From contig JASHUM010000095.1 of NCBI GenBank assembly GCA_030040015.1, positions 1 through 64,000 on the forward strand: a DNA stretch of 64,000 nucleotides. The letters are read 5' to 3'. The position numbers were made by a program, and so were the translations under genes. This DNA comes from Acidimicrobiales bacterium. GTDB taxonomy: Bacteria; Actinomycetota; Acidimicrobiia; Acidimicrobiales; UBA8190. How positions within the stretch are numbered: position 1 is the stretch's first letter; each line of letters begins with the position of its first letter. Below, piece by piece: positions 7,922 through 16,585 of this stretch. A model generated the notes under the pieces. It was given only the letters and a program-made list of their open reading frames with translations, was not told the DNA's origin and did not search any database.

Positions 7922-10141
7922 TCAGCCCCTGTTGCGGCCCGGCATCCACCAGTTGGCGGCCCCGGCCAGACGCATGAACGCCGGGACCAGGATCCCTCTG
8001 ACCACCAAAGCGTCGACCAGCACCGCCAGAGTGAGGCCCAGACCGAAGAGCTTGATGAAGCTGATCTCGCTGGAGACGAGGCTCAGGAACACGATGCTCA
8101 TGAGCAGGGCGGCGGCGGTGATGATGCGTCCCGACTGCTGAAGCCCCCGGGCGACGGCGTCCTGGTCGGCCATCCCGGCATCGTGGTGCTCCTTGATGCG
8201 CGACACCAGGAACACCTCGTAGTCCATGGAAAGGCCGAAGGCGACGCAGAACATCAAGATGGGCATGGTGGCGATGAGGCTGCCGGTGGGGGTGAAGTCG
8301 AGGAGACGGGAGAGATGCCCGTCTTGGAAGATCCACACCATGGCTCCGAACGTGGCGGACATCGACAAGACGTTCAACACGAGCGCCTTGACCGGCAGGA
8401 CGACACTTCGGAAGAGGATCAGCAGCAGGCTGAGCATCACCACGGCGATCAGCACCAGGCACAACGGCAAGTAGTGGAAGATCACTGCGTCCGAGTCGGT
8501 GTAATTGGCGGGTGCGCCGCCCACCAGCACGGGCAGGGGCGGCGACACGGAGCGCACGGCGTCGACCAAGTTGACGCCGGCCGGCGACATGGCGTCGATG
8601 GACGGGGTGATCGAGACCCAGGCTTGGGTCCCGCCCTCGACGGGGTGCAGGTACCCGGTCAGATAGGACGCCGGCGCCGGGAACCGTTCGCCGTGCACGT
8701 AGACGCCGGTGACCGTGTCGACCTCGCCCACGTTCCGGAGCGAGGACAGACGGAGCGCGTAGCCGCTCCACGTGGCCAGGTCCACCGTGACCTTGCCTGA
8801 CGTCGGCACGGCGAAGATGACGTCGCTCTGGCCCGGCCCGAAGGTCGTCGACAGCTGATCGTCCACTTGACGGACGTGGTCGGAGGGGGCGAGCACCCTG
8901 GTGTCGAAGTAGCCGAGCTTGATGCCGAGCACGGGAGCGCCGAGCACGGCGAGTATCGCCAGGCCGGCCACCAGCGACGTCCACGGCCGGCTCATCACCT
9001 TCCGGGCCCATGCCGTCCACAGCCCCTCCTCTGCCGGCCGCACCGACCTGGTCCACACCCTGGCCCGGTTCACCCGGGGGCCCAGGGTCCCCAGCACGGC
9101 AGGGAGCACCACCACGGCGGTGACACCGGAGAGCAGGGCCACGGCCACGCCGGCGTAGGCGAACGACTGCAGGAACATGATCGGGAACACCGCGAGCGCC
9201 GCCAGGGCGGCGGCGACGGTCAGGGCGCTGCCGGCCACGGTGCGGCCTGCGGTGGCAACCGTGCGTGCCAGGGCGACGTCGACTTCATGACCGGACGCCA
9301 ATTCCTCCCGAAAGCGCGCCACCATGAACAGGCTGTAGTCGATGGCGAGACCCAGGCCCATGGCCGTGGTCATGTTGAGGGCGAAGATCGACACCGGCGT
9401 CACCGTGGTGATGATCCGCAGCGCCAGGAGGGTGCCGGTCGTGGACACGCCGGCCACCACCAGCGGCAGCACGGCGGAGACGAGCGATCCGAACACGAAC
9501 ACCAGGAACACGAGCGTCAAGGGGACGGCGATCGCCTCCGCTCGCACCAGGTCGTGCTCGACGACGGTGTTGACCTCGTTGAATGTCGGGGCGAACCCGC
9601 CGACCTCCACCGACACCGCCGCCGGTACCCGGGCCAGCGCACGCTCCACGCCCGGCTCCCAGCGCACCTCCTGGTTCTCGTTGCCGCTGACCGTCGCCAC
9701 GATGAGAGCCTCACGACCCGACCGGTCACGCATCTGTGCCGGTGAGCCTTCTCCCCAGTACGACTCCACGTCCTCGACGTGCGGCACCGACGACAGCCGG
9801 CTCGCCAGCACGAACCCGGCGGCCCGCACTTCCGGAGAGTCGACCGTGCCGCTTCGCGCCGTGACGATCACCGCCAAATTCGACGGGGTGACACCGAAGC
9901 GGGAGGACAGGATGTCCCCGGCCCTGATCGAAGGCTCCGAGGCGGCGTCGAAGCCCCCTTGCGAGAGTCGGCTCTCGACCTTCGCCCCGAACGCAAGGGC
10001 AACCACGACGAAGGCGACGGCGACGGCCAGGACCAGGCGGCGCCGGCGCCAGACGAAGAAGCCCAGCCTCTCGAGCGGCGATCCGCCGACAGGCTCGCCC
10101 GTCGGTTCACCAGGTCGACGCTCCAGGAGCTGGACCGGCAT
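7922..10141 (-). CDS. MMPL/RND family membrane transporter
   Basis: 739 aa. An N-terminal basic stretch and a first helix (about residues 36-53) precede a large extracytoplasmic loop and two six-helix RND repeats. Each repeat has its hallmark segment: AMGLGLAIDYSLFMVARFRE in the first, AFGLSMDYEVFLVSRIKEHH in the second. The protein ends MRLAGAANWWMPG, as MMPL proteins often do. Such proteins export lipids, siderophores or small hydrophobic compounds using proton motive force. It lies 74 nt after the tetR gene on the same strand and is probably co-transcribed. The ATG at 10141 has no clear Shine-Dalgarno, so the exact start is uncertain. Confidence 0.85.
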   Translation of the reverse strand: MPVQLLERRPGEPTGEPVGGSPLERLGFFVWRRRRLVLAVAVAFVVVALAFGAKVESRLSQGGFDAASEPSIRAGDILSSRFGVTPSNLAVIVTARSGTVDSPEVRAAGFVLASRLSSVPHVEDVESYWGEGSPAQMRDRSGREALIVATVSGNENQEVRWEPGVERALARVPAAVSVEVGGFAPTFNEVNTVVEHDLVRAEAIAVPLTLVFLVFVFGSLVSAVLPLVVAGVSTTGTLLALRIITTVTPVSIFALNMTTAMGLGLAIDYSLFMVARFREELASGHEVDVALARTVATAGRTVAGSALTVAAALAALAVFPIMFLQSFAYAGVAVALLSGVTAVVVLPAVLGTLGPRVNRARVWTRSVRPAEEGLWTAWARKVMSRPWTSLVAGLAILAVLGAPVLGIKLGYFDTRVLAPSDHVRQVDDQLSTTFGPGQSDVIFAVPTSGKVTVDLATWSGYALRLSSLRNVGEVDTVTGVYVHGERFPAPASYLTGYLHPVEGGTQAWVSITPSIDAMSPAGVNLVDAVRSVSPPLPVLVGGAPANYTDSDAVIFHYLPLCLVLIAVVMLSLLLILFRSVVLPVKALVLNVLSMSATFGAMVWIFQDGHLSRLLDFTPTGSLIATMPILMFCVAFGLSMDYEVFLVSRIKEHHDAGMADQDAVARGLQQSGRIITAAALLMSIVFLSLVSSEISFIKLFGLGLTLAVLVDALVVRGILVPAFMRLAGAANWWMPGRNRG

Positions 10142-10215
10142 CCCGGGCAGACTGACACACGGGAAACGGGCATTGCGAAGTCGCGCCCGGCGCCACCTGG
10201 CGTCTCGGGAAGGCG

Positions 10216-10878
10216 TTACGCCCTGGTGGCGCGGGTCCTCTCCGGTTTCCGGGGCAGCAGCCGGTCGAGCAGCGCGTCGAGGCCGAGGCCGAAGGCGCGG
10301 TCGAGGTCCGGAGCGGTGGCCAGCGCAGCAACGAGCGCCGGGTCCGACACCCGGCCGTCCCACACCTCCGGGTCCGTCCCCTCGTGGGACCGGCTGCGCT
10401 CGAGGGTGCGGGCCAGGACGACCGACGCCACCACGTGGCACTGCAGGATCTGGATCACCTCGCCGGCTTCCTTGCCGGTCACGCCCATGGCGGCGAGCTC
10501 GTCGGCGAGGGCCGCCTGCACGGGCTGGAACATCGCAGGAGTGAGGCCGCGCTGGTCGGCCAGGGCGATGAGATGGGGGCGAGCCAGGAGCCGCTGTCGG
10601 AGCTCGTGGACGAGCCCGGCGACCCGGGTCCGGTGGTCGGGCCCCTTGGCGTGCACGTCGCCCATCTCCTCGAGAAGGCGTGCCACCAGCAACTCGACGA
10701 GGGCGTCCCGGTTGCCCACGTGCCAGTAGATGGCCGTGACCGCCGTCCCGAGCTCGTCGGCCAGCCGCCGCATGGTGAGGGCCTCGGCGCCGTCGCGCTC
10801 CACCATGCGCAGAGCGGTGTCGACCACGTCCTCGGCGCCGAGTCCGGCCTTCACGTCGCCCTTGACACCTTTGGGCAC
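10216..10878 (-). CDS. TetR family repressor (TetR_C type)
   Basis: 220 aa. The N-terminal helix-turn-helix is ALTMRRLADELGTAVTAIYW followed by HVGNRDALVELL. The remaining 150 residues are the helical ligand-binding domain. The GTG at 10878 lies 7 nt after TACAGT (10886-10891, minus strand), and that hexamer is part of the operator palindrome. Binding would therefore block its own leaderless promoter. It is transcribed ahead of the MMPL transporter and diverges from the amidohydrolase cassette, so it is the likely regulator of both directions. The ligand is unknown. Confidence 0.85.
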   Translation of the reverse strand: MPKGVKGDVKAGLGAEDVVDTALRMVERDGAEALTMRRLADELGTAVTAIYWHVGNRDALVELLVARLLEEMGDVHAKGPDHRTRVAGLVHELRQRLLARPHLIALADQRGLTPAMFQPVQAALADELAAMGVTGKEAGEVIQILQCHVVASVVLARTLERSRSHEGTDPEVWDGRVSDPALVAALATAPDLDRAFGLGLDALLDRLLPRKPERTRATRA

Positions 10879-10886
10879 GCCTCTTA

Positions 10887-10920
10887 CTGTAATGCCGTTA
10901 CAGACGTAACACCGTTACAG
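10887..10920. promoter_or_regulatory. Tandem TetR operators in the divergent gap
   Basis: Site 1 (10887-10903) is CTGTAA-TGCCG-TTACAG, a perfect 6-bp inverted repeat. Site 2 (10904-10920) follows directly and shares 13 of 17 positions with site 1; it contains GTAAC-ACC-GTTAC as its own dyad. Both lie in the 51-bp gap between tetR and the amidohydrolase, and site 1 covers the tetR -10 hexamer. Confidence 0.75.
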
Positions 10921-10929
10921 GAGAGGGGA

Positions 10930-12168
10930 ATGGAGGGCGACGACCGTTACGTCCTGATCTCGGCGGACTGCCACGGCGGCGGGAACGTGCTCGACTACAG
11001 GCCCTACTTGGCGAGCCGGTGGCGCGACGACTTCGACGCCTGGGCCTCGACCTACCAGATCCCGTACCCGGACATGGTGGGTCCCGAGGGCTACCGGAAT
11101 TGGGACAGCACCCGCCGGTTGCTCGAGTTGGAGTCCGAGGGGATCGTGGCCGAGGTCATCTTCCCCAACACCGTGCCGCCGTTCTTCCCGAAGGCGTCGT
11201 TGAGCGACCAGCCTCCACCGGCGAATGCCGGCGACCTCGAGGCGCGCTGGGCCGGGCTGCAGGCGCACAACCGGTGGATGGCCGACTTCTGCGCCGATGC
11301 TCCAGGGCGGCGAGCCGGCATGTGTCAGATCTTGTTGCACGACCTCGAGGCGGCCACCTCCGAGCTGACCTGGGCCAGGGAGGCGGGCCTGAACGGTGGC
11401 GTGCTCCTCCCCGGCGCGCCGCCCGGCTCGGGCCTGCCGCCGTTGTACGACCCGAACTACTACGAGCCGCTCTGGCAGGTGTGCGAGGACCTCGAGCTGC
11501 CCGTCAACCATCACAGCGGATCGGCGGCCCCCGCCGTCAGCGAGGAGGCGGAGGACAAGGTGGTGCTCCTCCTCGAGGTCACCTGGTGGGCGCATCGCGC
11601 CTTCACCCATCTGCTGGTGAGCGGTGCCTTCGAGCGGCATCCCGGTCTAGAGCTGGTGCTCACCGAGCAGGGGACGGCGTGGCTGCCCGAGGAGCTGGCC
11701 CGCCTCGACTACTTCTTCGACCGCATGTCCGGCGCCTCTGCCTCCCAGGAGCTCGAATGGGGCCAGGCGGTGACGCAGCGCCTCAGCCTCAAGCCCAGCG
11801 AGTACTGGGCCCGCCAGTGCCACGTCGGCTCGTCCTTCATCCGCCCCCAGGAGGTGTCCTTGCGTCACGCCGTCGGGGTGGGGCGGATCATGTGGGGAGC
11901 CGACTACCCGCACAAGGAAGGGTGCTTCCCCTACACCCGGGAGCACCTGCGGGCGAGCTTCGCCGGGGTGGACCCCGACGAGGTGGCGGCCATGGTGGGC
12001 GCCAACGCCGCCGCCGTGTACGGCTTCGACATGGAACTTCTCCGGCCCATCGCCGACAAGGTGGGACCGACGCGGCGCGAGGTCGACGACCCTCTGCCGC
12101 TGGCGTCACTGCCGGAGGACGCCGAGAAGTGCCCTGCCCTCATCGGCTACGCAAGGAGGAGCTCATGA
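10930..12168 (+). CDS. Amidohydrolase (Amidohydro_2/ACMSD-like), first of the cassette
   Basis: 412 aa, a TIM-barrel amidohydrolase of the ACMSD/6-methylsalicylate decarboxylase-type superfamily. The usual HxH metal motif after strand 1 reads ISADCHGGG (D-x-H), a form common in actinobacterial members. NHHSG, FTHLLVSGAFERHPGL and the late Asp in MWGADYPHKEG are conserved. Members are non-oxidative decarboxylases or hydrolases, so either chemistry is possible. A strong Shine-Dalgarno (GGAGAGGGG) precedes the ATG at 10930. The stop overlaps the next gene (ATGA). It is transcribed away from the TetR operators. Confidence 0.85.
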   Translation: MEGDDRYVLISADCHGGGNVLDYRPYLASRWRDDFDAWASTYQIPYPDMVGPEGYRNWDSTRRLLELESEGIVAEVIFPNTVPPFFPKASLSDQPPPANAGDLEARWAGLQAHNRWMADFCADAPGRRAGMCQILLHDLEAATSELTWAREAGLNGGVLLPGAPPGSGLPPLYDPNYYEPLWQVCEDLELPVNHHSGSAAPAVSEEAEDKVVLLLEVTWWAHRAFTHLLVSGAFERHPGLELVLTEQGTAWLPEELARLDYFFDRMSGASASQELEWGQAVTQRLSLKPSEYWARQCHVGSSFIRPQEVSLRHAVGVGRIMWGADYPHKEGCFPYTREHLRASFAGVDPDEVAAMVGANAAAVYGFDMELLRPIADKVGPTRREVDDPLPLASLPEDAEKCPALIGYARRSS

Positions 12169-12956
12169 CCACCGTCCGCTACGGGGCGCGCTCGCTGGAC
12201 GAGATCGCCAACCGAGAGGTGGAGGCCACGTCGGTCGACACGTGGGCGACGACGCTGGTGGCCACCTACCTGACCGACCCTGATTCGTTGGCGGCGGTCG
12301 TCCCTCCGCCTCTTCGCCCGCCCGACGAGCCGCTGGTGCGGGTCACGGTGGCCACGGTGGACGTGGGCCGCGGCTATCCGGTCTTCGGTGCCGGGACGTT
12401 CGCCGTGCACGCTCGGCACGAGGAGATCGCCGGGGACTACGCCCTGGTCATGCCCATGACGAGCGAGCAGGCGGTGATCGGCGGACGTGAGACGTTCGGG
12501 GAGCCCAAGAAGCTCGCCGACGTCGCACTCGAGCGCGACGGGGACCGGGTCCGGGGGGCGTTCACCCGCATGGGGGTCACCTTCGTGGAGATCTCGGGCG
12601 CCATCGAGCTCGAGACGCAGAGCGCGCCCGAGCGGACCCGCACCAGCTTCTACCTGAAGTTCCTTCCCTCGCCCACCGGCAAGGGCTTCGACGGGGACCC
12701 CCTGCTCGTCCACGTGCAGCGCCGGGAGCGGACCCGCCGCCAGTGGAAGGTGGAGGGAACGGTGCTCCTGCGCGAGTCGCGCTTCGACCCGGTGGCGGAT
12801 CTCCCCGTGCTCGAGGTGCGCGACATCGAGTTGGCCGAGCGGTCCAGCTTGCAGACCGGCGAGGTGGTGGGCAGCGTGCCCGCCGACTGGGTGGCGCCCT
12901 TCGCCCACCAGCGCTACGACGACCTCTCGCCGGTCGGAGCGGACACCGAGCGCTGA
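12165..12956 (+). CDS. Acetoacetate decarboxylase-like protein
   Basis: 263 aa. The motif GGRETFGEPKKLADV places two lysines at positions 115 and 116. That matches the Schiff-base Lys and its pKa-perturbing neighbour in the Clostridium enzyme (GYPKK), so the active site looks intact. Family members decarboxylate beta-keto acids or catalyse related aldol and dehydration chemistry through an imine. AAGGAGG lies 6 nt before the ATG at 12165, which is embedded in the stop of the amidohydrolase gene (4-nt overlap), so the two enzymes are tightly coupled. Its substrate is probably a product of the amidohydrolase; this is inferred from position only. Confidence 0.8.
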   Translation: MTTVRYGARSLDEIANREVEATSVDTWATTLVATYLTDPDSLAAVVPPPLRPPDEPLVRVTVATVDVGRGYPVFGAGTFAVHARHEEIAGDYALVMPMTSEQAVIGGRETFGEPKKLADVALERDGDRVRGAFTRMGVTFVEISGAIELETQSAPERTRTSFYLKFLPSPTGKGFDGDPLLVHVQRRERTRRQWKVEGTVLLRESRFDPVADLPVLEVRDIELAERSSLQTGEVVGSVPADWVAPFAHQRYDDLSPVGADTER

Positions 12957-12983
12957 GGCTCGCAAGCAGGGGAGGACGAGGCC

Positions 12984-13883
12984 ATGGAGCGTCTGGAGGA
13001 CCGGGTGGCGGTCGTGACCGGTGGGGCCGGCGGCATCGGGCTGGCACTGGGACGCGCCCTCGGCGAGGCGGGCATGCGCGTTGTCCTGGCCGACGTCGGC
13101 GAGGACAAGCTCGAGGCGGCGGTCGCCGAGCTGCACGTGCAGGGGATCGACGCCCTGGGGGTGGTCACCGACGTTTCCGACCCGTCCTCGGTGCAGGCGC
13201 TCCACGACGCCACGGTCAAGCACCACGGCGCCGTGCACGTGGTGTGCAACAACGCCGGGATCGGTGCGGGCGCCGAGGGCCCCCTGTGGGAGCACGAGGA
13301 GCGCGACTGGCAGTGGGCCCTCGCCGTCAACCTGTGGGGCGTCATCCACGGCGTCAACACGTTCGTCCCGACGCTCTTGGCCCAGGGAGACGAGGGACAC
13401 GTGGTGAACACTTCGTCTGGCAACGGCGGGATCGCGCCGTTGCCCAACACCCCCCAGTACGCCGTGACCAAAGCGGCCGTGGTGACGCTCACCGAATGTC
13501 TCTTCGGGCAGCTCCGTTCCGTCACCGACCGGGTGGGCGCCTCGGTTCTCTTCCCCGGGCCCCACATGCTGCGCACCGGGCTGTTCGAGTCGTGGCGAAC
13601 CCGTCCCGAGCGTTTCGCCAAGCTCCGTCCCCGGCAGACCCCCTACGTCACGGTCGACGATCTCGAGGCGCAGATGCGCGCCGCCGGGATCGAGCCCCGC
13701 TACACCGAGCCCGCCGAGGTGGCCGAGCGCGTCGTGGCCGCGCTGCGGACCAACACCTTCTGGATCCTGCCCGAGAGCGAGCACACCGACGACTCCATCC
13801 GGGCTCGGGCCGATTCGATGCTGGCCCGGCACAACCCCGACTACCTGAGCCCCGTCCCGGGCGGCGGCGGCGGAAGGAAGTGA
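12984..13883 (+). CDS. Short-chain dehydrogenase/reductase
   Basis: 299 aa, a classical SDR. The nucleotide motif TGGAGGIG is at residues 12-19, the strand motif NNAGIG at about 89-94, the catalytic Ser near 145, and Tyr159-x3-Lys163 in QYAVTK. An acidic residue after strand 2 (VVLADVGE) points to NAD(H). A C-terminal tail of about 40 residues exceeds the usual 250 aa. It starts 27 nt after the decarboxylase-like gene and ends 4 nt before the second amidohydrolase. It probably interconverts an alcohol and a ketone within the cassette pathway. Confidence 0.85.
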   Translation: MERLEDRVAVVTGGAGGIGLALGRALGEAGMRVVLADVGEDKLEAAVAELHVQGIDALGVVTDVSDPSSVQALHDATVKHHGAVHVVCNNAGIGAGAEGPLWEHEERDWQWALAVNLWGVIHGVNTFVPTLLAQGDEGHVVNTSSGNGGIAPLPNTPQYAVTKAAVVTLTECLFGQLRSVTDRVGASVLFPGPHMLRTGLFESWRTRPERFAKLRPRQTPYVTVDDLEAQMRAAGIEPRYTEPAEVAERVVAALRTNTFWILPESEHTDDSIRARADSMLARHNPDYLSPVPGGGGGRK

Positions 13884-13887
13884 GACG

Positions 13888-15246
13888 ATGACCGGCCCTG
13901 ACGGTGCCGACGCGCCCTACGTGGTGATCTCGGCCGACAGCCATGCCGGGCTCCCCACCGAGCTCTACCGGCAGTACCTGGAACGCAAGTACTGGCCCGC
14001 CTTCGACGAGTTCCTGGGCGGCCGGGCCCGGCAGCTGGAAGAGGTGCGGCGGATCTCCGACGAGCAGTTCGCCAAGAAGTGGTTCGAGGAGCACGCCGAG
14101 GGCCTCGAGGGTGGATGGGACGCCCAGCGTCGCGACAAGGAGATGGACGCCGACGGCATCAGCGCCGAGGTGGTGTTCCCTGACGCCGATGCCGTGGAGA
14201 GCCGGACGTGCGCCCCTTTCGGGACCGGCTTGGGCCTCTCGGGCGACCACGACCCCGAGCTGGGACTGGCCGGCGCCCGCGCCCACAATCGCTGGCTGGC
14301 CGAGATGTGCGCCGAGGCGCCCGATCGCCGCCGTGGCGCTGCCCTGGTGCAGATCACCGCTCCCGGCGACGACGTGCTGGCCGAGATCCGCCGTGCCCGG
14401 GAGTCGGGGCTGGCGGCCGTGATGATCCCTGCCATGTGGATGCACCAGGAGCCGTACCACTCGAAGGCCTACGACCCGGTCTGGGCGTTGTGCCAAGAGC
14501 TCGAGATGCCCGTCGTGACCCACTCGGGGCCGGCCGACAAAGAGAGCTACGACGACCATCTCGGCATCTACGTCACCGAGGTGGTGTGGTGGCCGGCGCG
14601 GCCGCTGTGGTTCATGCTGTGGTCGGGCGTGTTCGAGCGCTTCCCCGGTCTGCGCTTCGGGGTCACCGAAGCCGGCTGCTGGTGGGTGCCCAACCTGCTC
14701 TGGTTCTGGGACCGCCTCTTCCTGGGACAGAAGGGGGCCGAGAAGCTGGCGTCGCTCGGGATCACCACGCCGCCCAGCGAGCTGTTCGACCGCAACTGCT
14801 TCATCGGCGCCTCCAACACCAAGCGACGCGAGGTGGCGATGCGTTACGAGATCGGTATCGACAACATGCTGTGGGGCAACGATTTCCCCCATCCCGAGGG
14901 CACCTGGCCCACGTCGCGCCAATGGCTGGCCAGGACCTACCACGACGTGCCCGTGGCCGAGACCCGCCGGATGATCGGCGAGGCGGCGGCCGAGGTGTAC
15001 GGCTTCGACGTGGCGGCCCTGCGCCCGGTGGCCGAGCGCCTGGGGGTGACGCCCGGGAGCCTCGGTCAGGACGACGCCAGGGCCAGGAGGGCGTGGGCCG
15101 GGCACAAACAGGTGGGGCGGCACTGGCTGACCGGCAACGACTTCCCGCTCGCCCCTCTCGCCGGCGAGGAGGTCCTCGCCGAGGCTCAGGGGTGCGACGG
15201 TGAAGGGGGCGCGCCTTCGAGCTCGAAGAAGAGCTCGTCGGCGTAG
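13888..15246 (+). CDS. Amidohydrolase (Amidohydro_2), second of the cassette
   Basis: 452 aa. It is the same superfamily as the first cassette gene but clearly a diverged paralogue. The strand-1 motif is ISADSHAGLP (D-x-H). WMHQEPYHSKAYDPVWALC, VVTHSGPADKE and the metal-Asp motif MLWGNDFPHPEGTWP follow. The DGISAEVVFPDAD segment is also typical of the ACMSD branch. The ATG at 13888 lies 5 nt after the SDR gene. The last 61 nt overlap the convergent UBP zinc-finger gene. Two non-identical amidohydrolases in one cassette suggest two successive steps or two related substrates. Confidence 0.85.
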   Translation: MTGPDGADAPYVVISADSHAGLPTELYRQYLERKYWPAFDEFLGGRARQLEEVRRISDEQFAKKWFEEHAEGLEGGWDAQRRDKEMDADGISAEVVFPDADAVESRTCAPFGTGLGLSGDHDPELGLAGARAHNRWLAEMCAEAPDRRRGAALVQITAPGDDVLAEIRRARESGLAAVMIPAMWMHQEPYHSKAYDPVWALCQELEMPVVTHSGPADKESYDDHLGIYVTEVVWWPARPLWFMLWSGVFERFPGLRFGVTEAGCWWVPNLLWFWDRLFLGQKGAEKLASLGITTPPSELFDRNCFIGASNTKRREVAMRYEIGIDNMLWGNDFPHPEGTWPTSRQWLARTYHDVPVAETRRMIGEAAAEVYGFDVAALRPVAERLGVTPGSLGQDDARARRAWAGHKQVGRHWLTGNDFPLAPLAGEEVLAEAQGCDGEGGAPSSSKKSSSA

Positions 15247-15482
15247 CACCACCACCAGTCCTCGCCCGGCTCGTACGAGCGGATCAGCGGGTGGTCGTGA
15301 TCGGCCTGCCAGTGGGCGGTGGCGTGCCGGTTGGGGGAGTTGTCGCAACAGCCGACGTGCCCGCAGCGCATGCACAGGCGCAGGTGGACCCACTGTCCAC
15401 CCATGCGCAGACAGTCCTCACACCCCTGGCTCGATGGGGTGACGTCGGTCACGGTGTCGAGATGGCTACAGGTTTCGGCCAC
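15186..15482 (-). CDS. UBP-type zinc finger protein
   Basis: 98 aa, almost all of it a zf-UBP domain. The pattern CxxC (GCEDC), a second CxxC (LCMRCGHVGCCD) and the histidines in NRHATAHWQADHDHPLIRS are all present. EDWWWCYADELFFEL closes the domain. In eukaryotes this fold binds the ubiquitin C-terminus. In actinobacteria it is a stand-alone protein of unknown partner. The GTG at 15482 has GAGGAG upstream. The 3' end overlaps the amidohydrolase gene tail to tail by 61 nt. Confidence 0.85.
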   Translation of the reverse strand: MAETCSHLDTVTDVTPSSQGCEDCLRMGGQWVHLRLCMRCGHVGCCDNSPNRHATAHWQADHDHPLIRSYEPGEDWWWCYADELFFELEGAPPSPSHP

Positions 15483-15496
15483 GGGGGCTCCTCACT

Positions 15497-16444
15497 TCAA
15501 TGGACGGGCGGTGGGATCCCCTGGGCGCTCGAGGCGAGCTGAGGGTCCCAGCCGCACACCGAGCAGGCGTGGTCGACGGCGGACCGACCGAACTCGAGCG
15601 CGGCCCGATGGGGATCGGCACTGCTGATCACGTCGTCCCAGTCCAGGACGTACTCACCGAGATCGGTGTCCCATCGGGAGGCCGAGGGCGACAGCGATCC
15701 GTTGGCGAAGTCGTCCGGGGCCGGGGCGGCGAAAGCAAAGAACGCTGCCCGATGGTACCGGGCGTCCCCCGGCCACCAGCCCACCTCGATCTGTTGGGCG
15801 TCGCCGGCGTTGCGCATGATGAAGTCGTCGCTCGAGGGTTCGGCGGCACGGCCCGAGTACAGGCTCACGGCCAGGTCGAACGTGCCCCACCAGGCGTTCA
15901 CCGGGCTGGAGCGGCCCCGGTACGGAGCCCGCAGCTCGGCCAGGACCAGGGCGGCCCGGGTGGCGCACGCGAAGTAGCTGGCCACGTGGCTCGGGTCGTA
16001 GGTCCGGTGCTCGGCGTCCTGGTCCAGAGGCACGCTCCAGGGCACTTCCTGGGGCGTGACGTTGATCTCGACCGGCCCGACCAGCTCGGCGACGTCGCCG
16101 AGCACGTCCGCCGTCACGTCCCTCACCGGGCGGTTCGGGACCAGCCCGACGCGCCGCACGCGGCTGTCGCTGTGCTCCACCACCGCTTCGTGGGTGCGGA
16201 GGTCGAGAGCGACGACCAGGGCCCCGGACCCGTCGGGAGCGGGGAGGGGGGCGGTCTCCCAGCCCCGGACGGTCAAGCGCAGGGCGGCGTGCTGAAGCTG
16301 CGGCTCGGGCGGCGCCAGAGCCACGGCAAGTTTGCCCAGCAGCTGGGTGAGGGCGTGGAGGGTGTCGCACGTCTCTCGCCACGGCTCATAGGGCAGGTGC
16401 GGCCAGCTGCCCGATGTCCTCGCAGGGTCCTGGGCCGGTCCCAT
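15497..16444 (-). CDS. DUF5996 family protein
   Basis: 315 aa. The N-terminus WPHLPYEPWRETCDTLHALT followed by QLLGKLAVAL is the recognisable start of DUF5996. Later landmarks are EINVTPQEVPWSVPLDQD, the central ELRAPYRGRSSPVNAWWGTF and the DARYHRAAFFAFAAPAP segment. The function is not known; it has no signal peptide or membrane helix, so it is cytoplasmic. It ends 14 nt upstream of the UBP zinc-finger start on the same strand, so the two may share a transcript. The ATG at 16444 has no good Shine-Dalgarno. Confidence 0.75.
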   Translation of the reverse strand: MGPAQDPARTSGSWPHLPYEPWRETCDTLHALTQLLGKLAVALAPPEPQLQHAALRLTVRGWETAPLPAPDGSGALVVALDLRTHEAVVEHSDSRVRRVGLVPNRPVRDVTADVLGDVAELVGPVEINVTPQEVPWSVPLDQDAEHRTYDPSHVASYFACATRAALVLAELRAPYRGRSSPVNAWWGTFDLAVSLYSGRAAEPSSDDFIMRNAGDAQQIEVGWWPGDARYHRAAFFAFAAPAPDDFANGSLSPSASRWDTDLGEYVLDWDDVISSADPHRAALEFGRSAVDHACSVCGWDPQLASSAQGIPPPVH

Positions 16445-16585
16445 GAGGTTCGTACTTTGTCATGAACGAGCTTGCGTCTGCGCCGGTCGCAGGTCACCAT
16501 CCGCCCAACCGCTGCCACCCCCGGTGGTGAGGCAATGAACACGAACGACTCGTTGTTGCCCCAGGGGAGTGAAGAAGGAGGTCCT

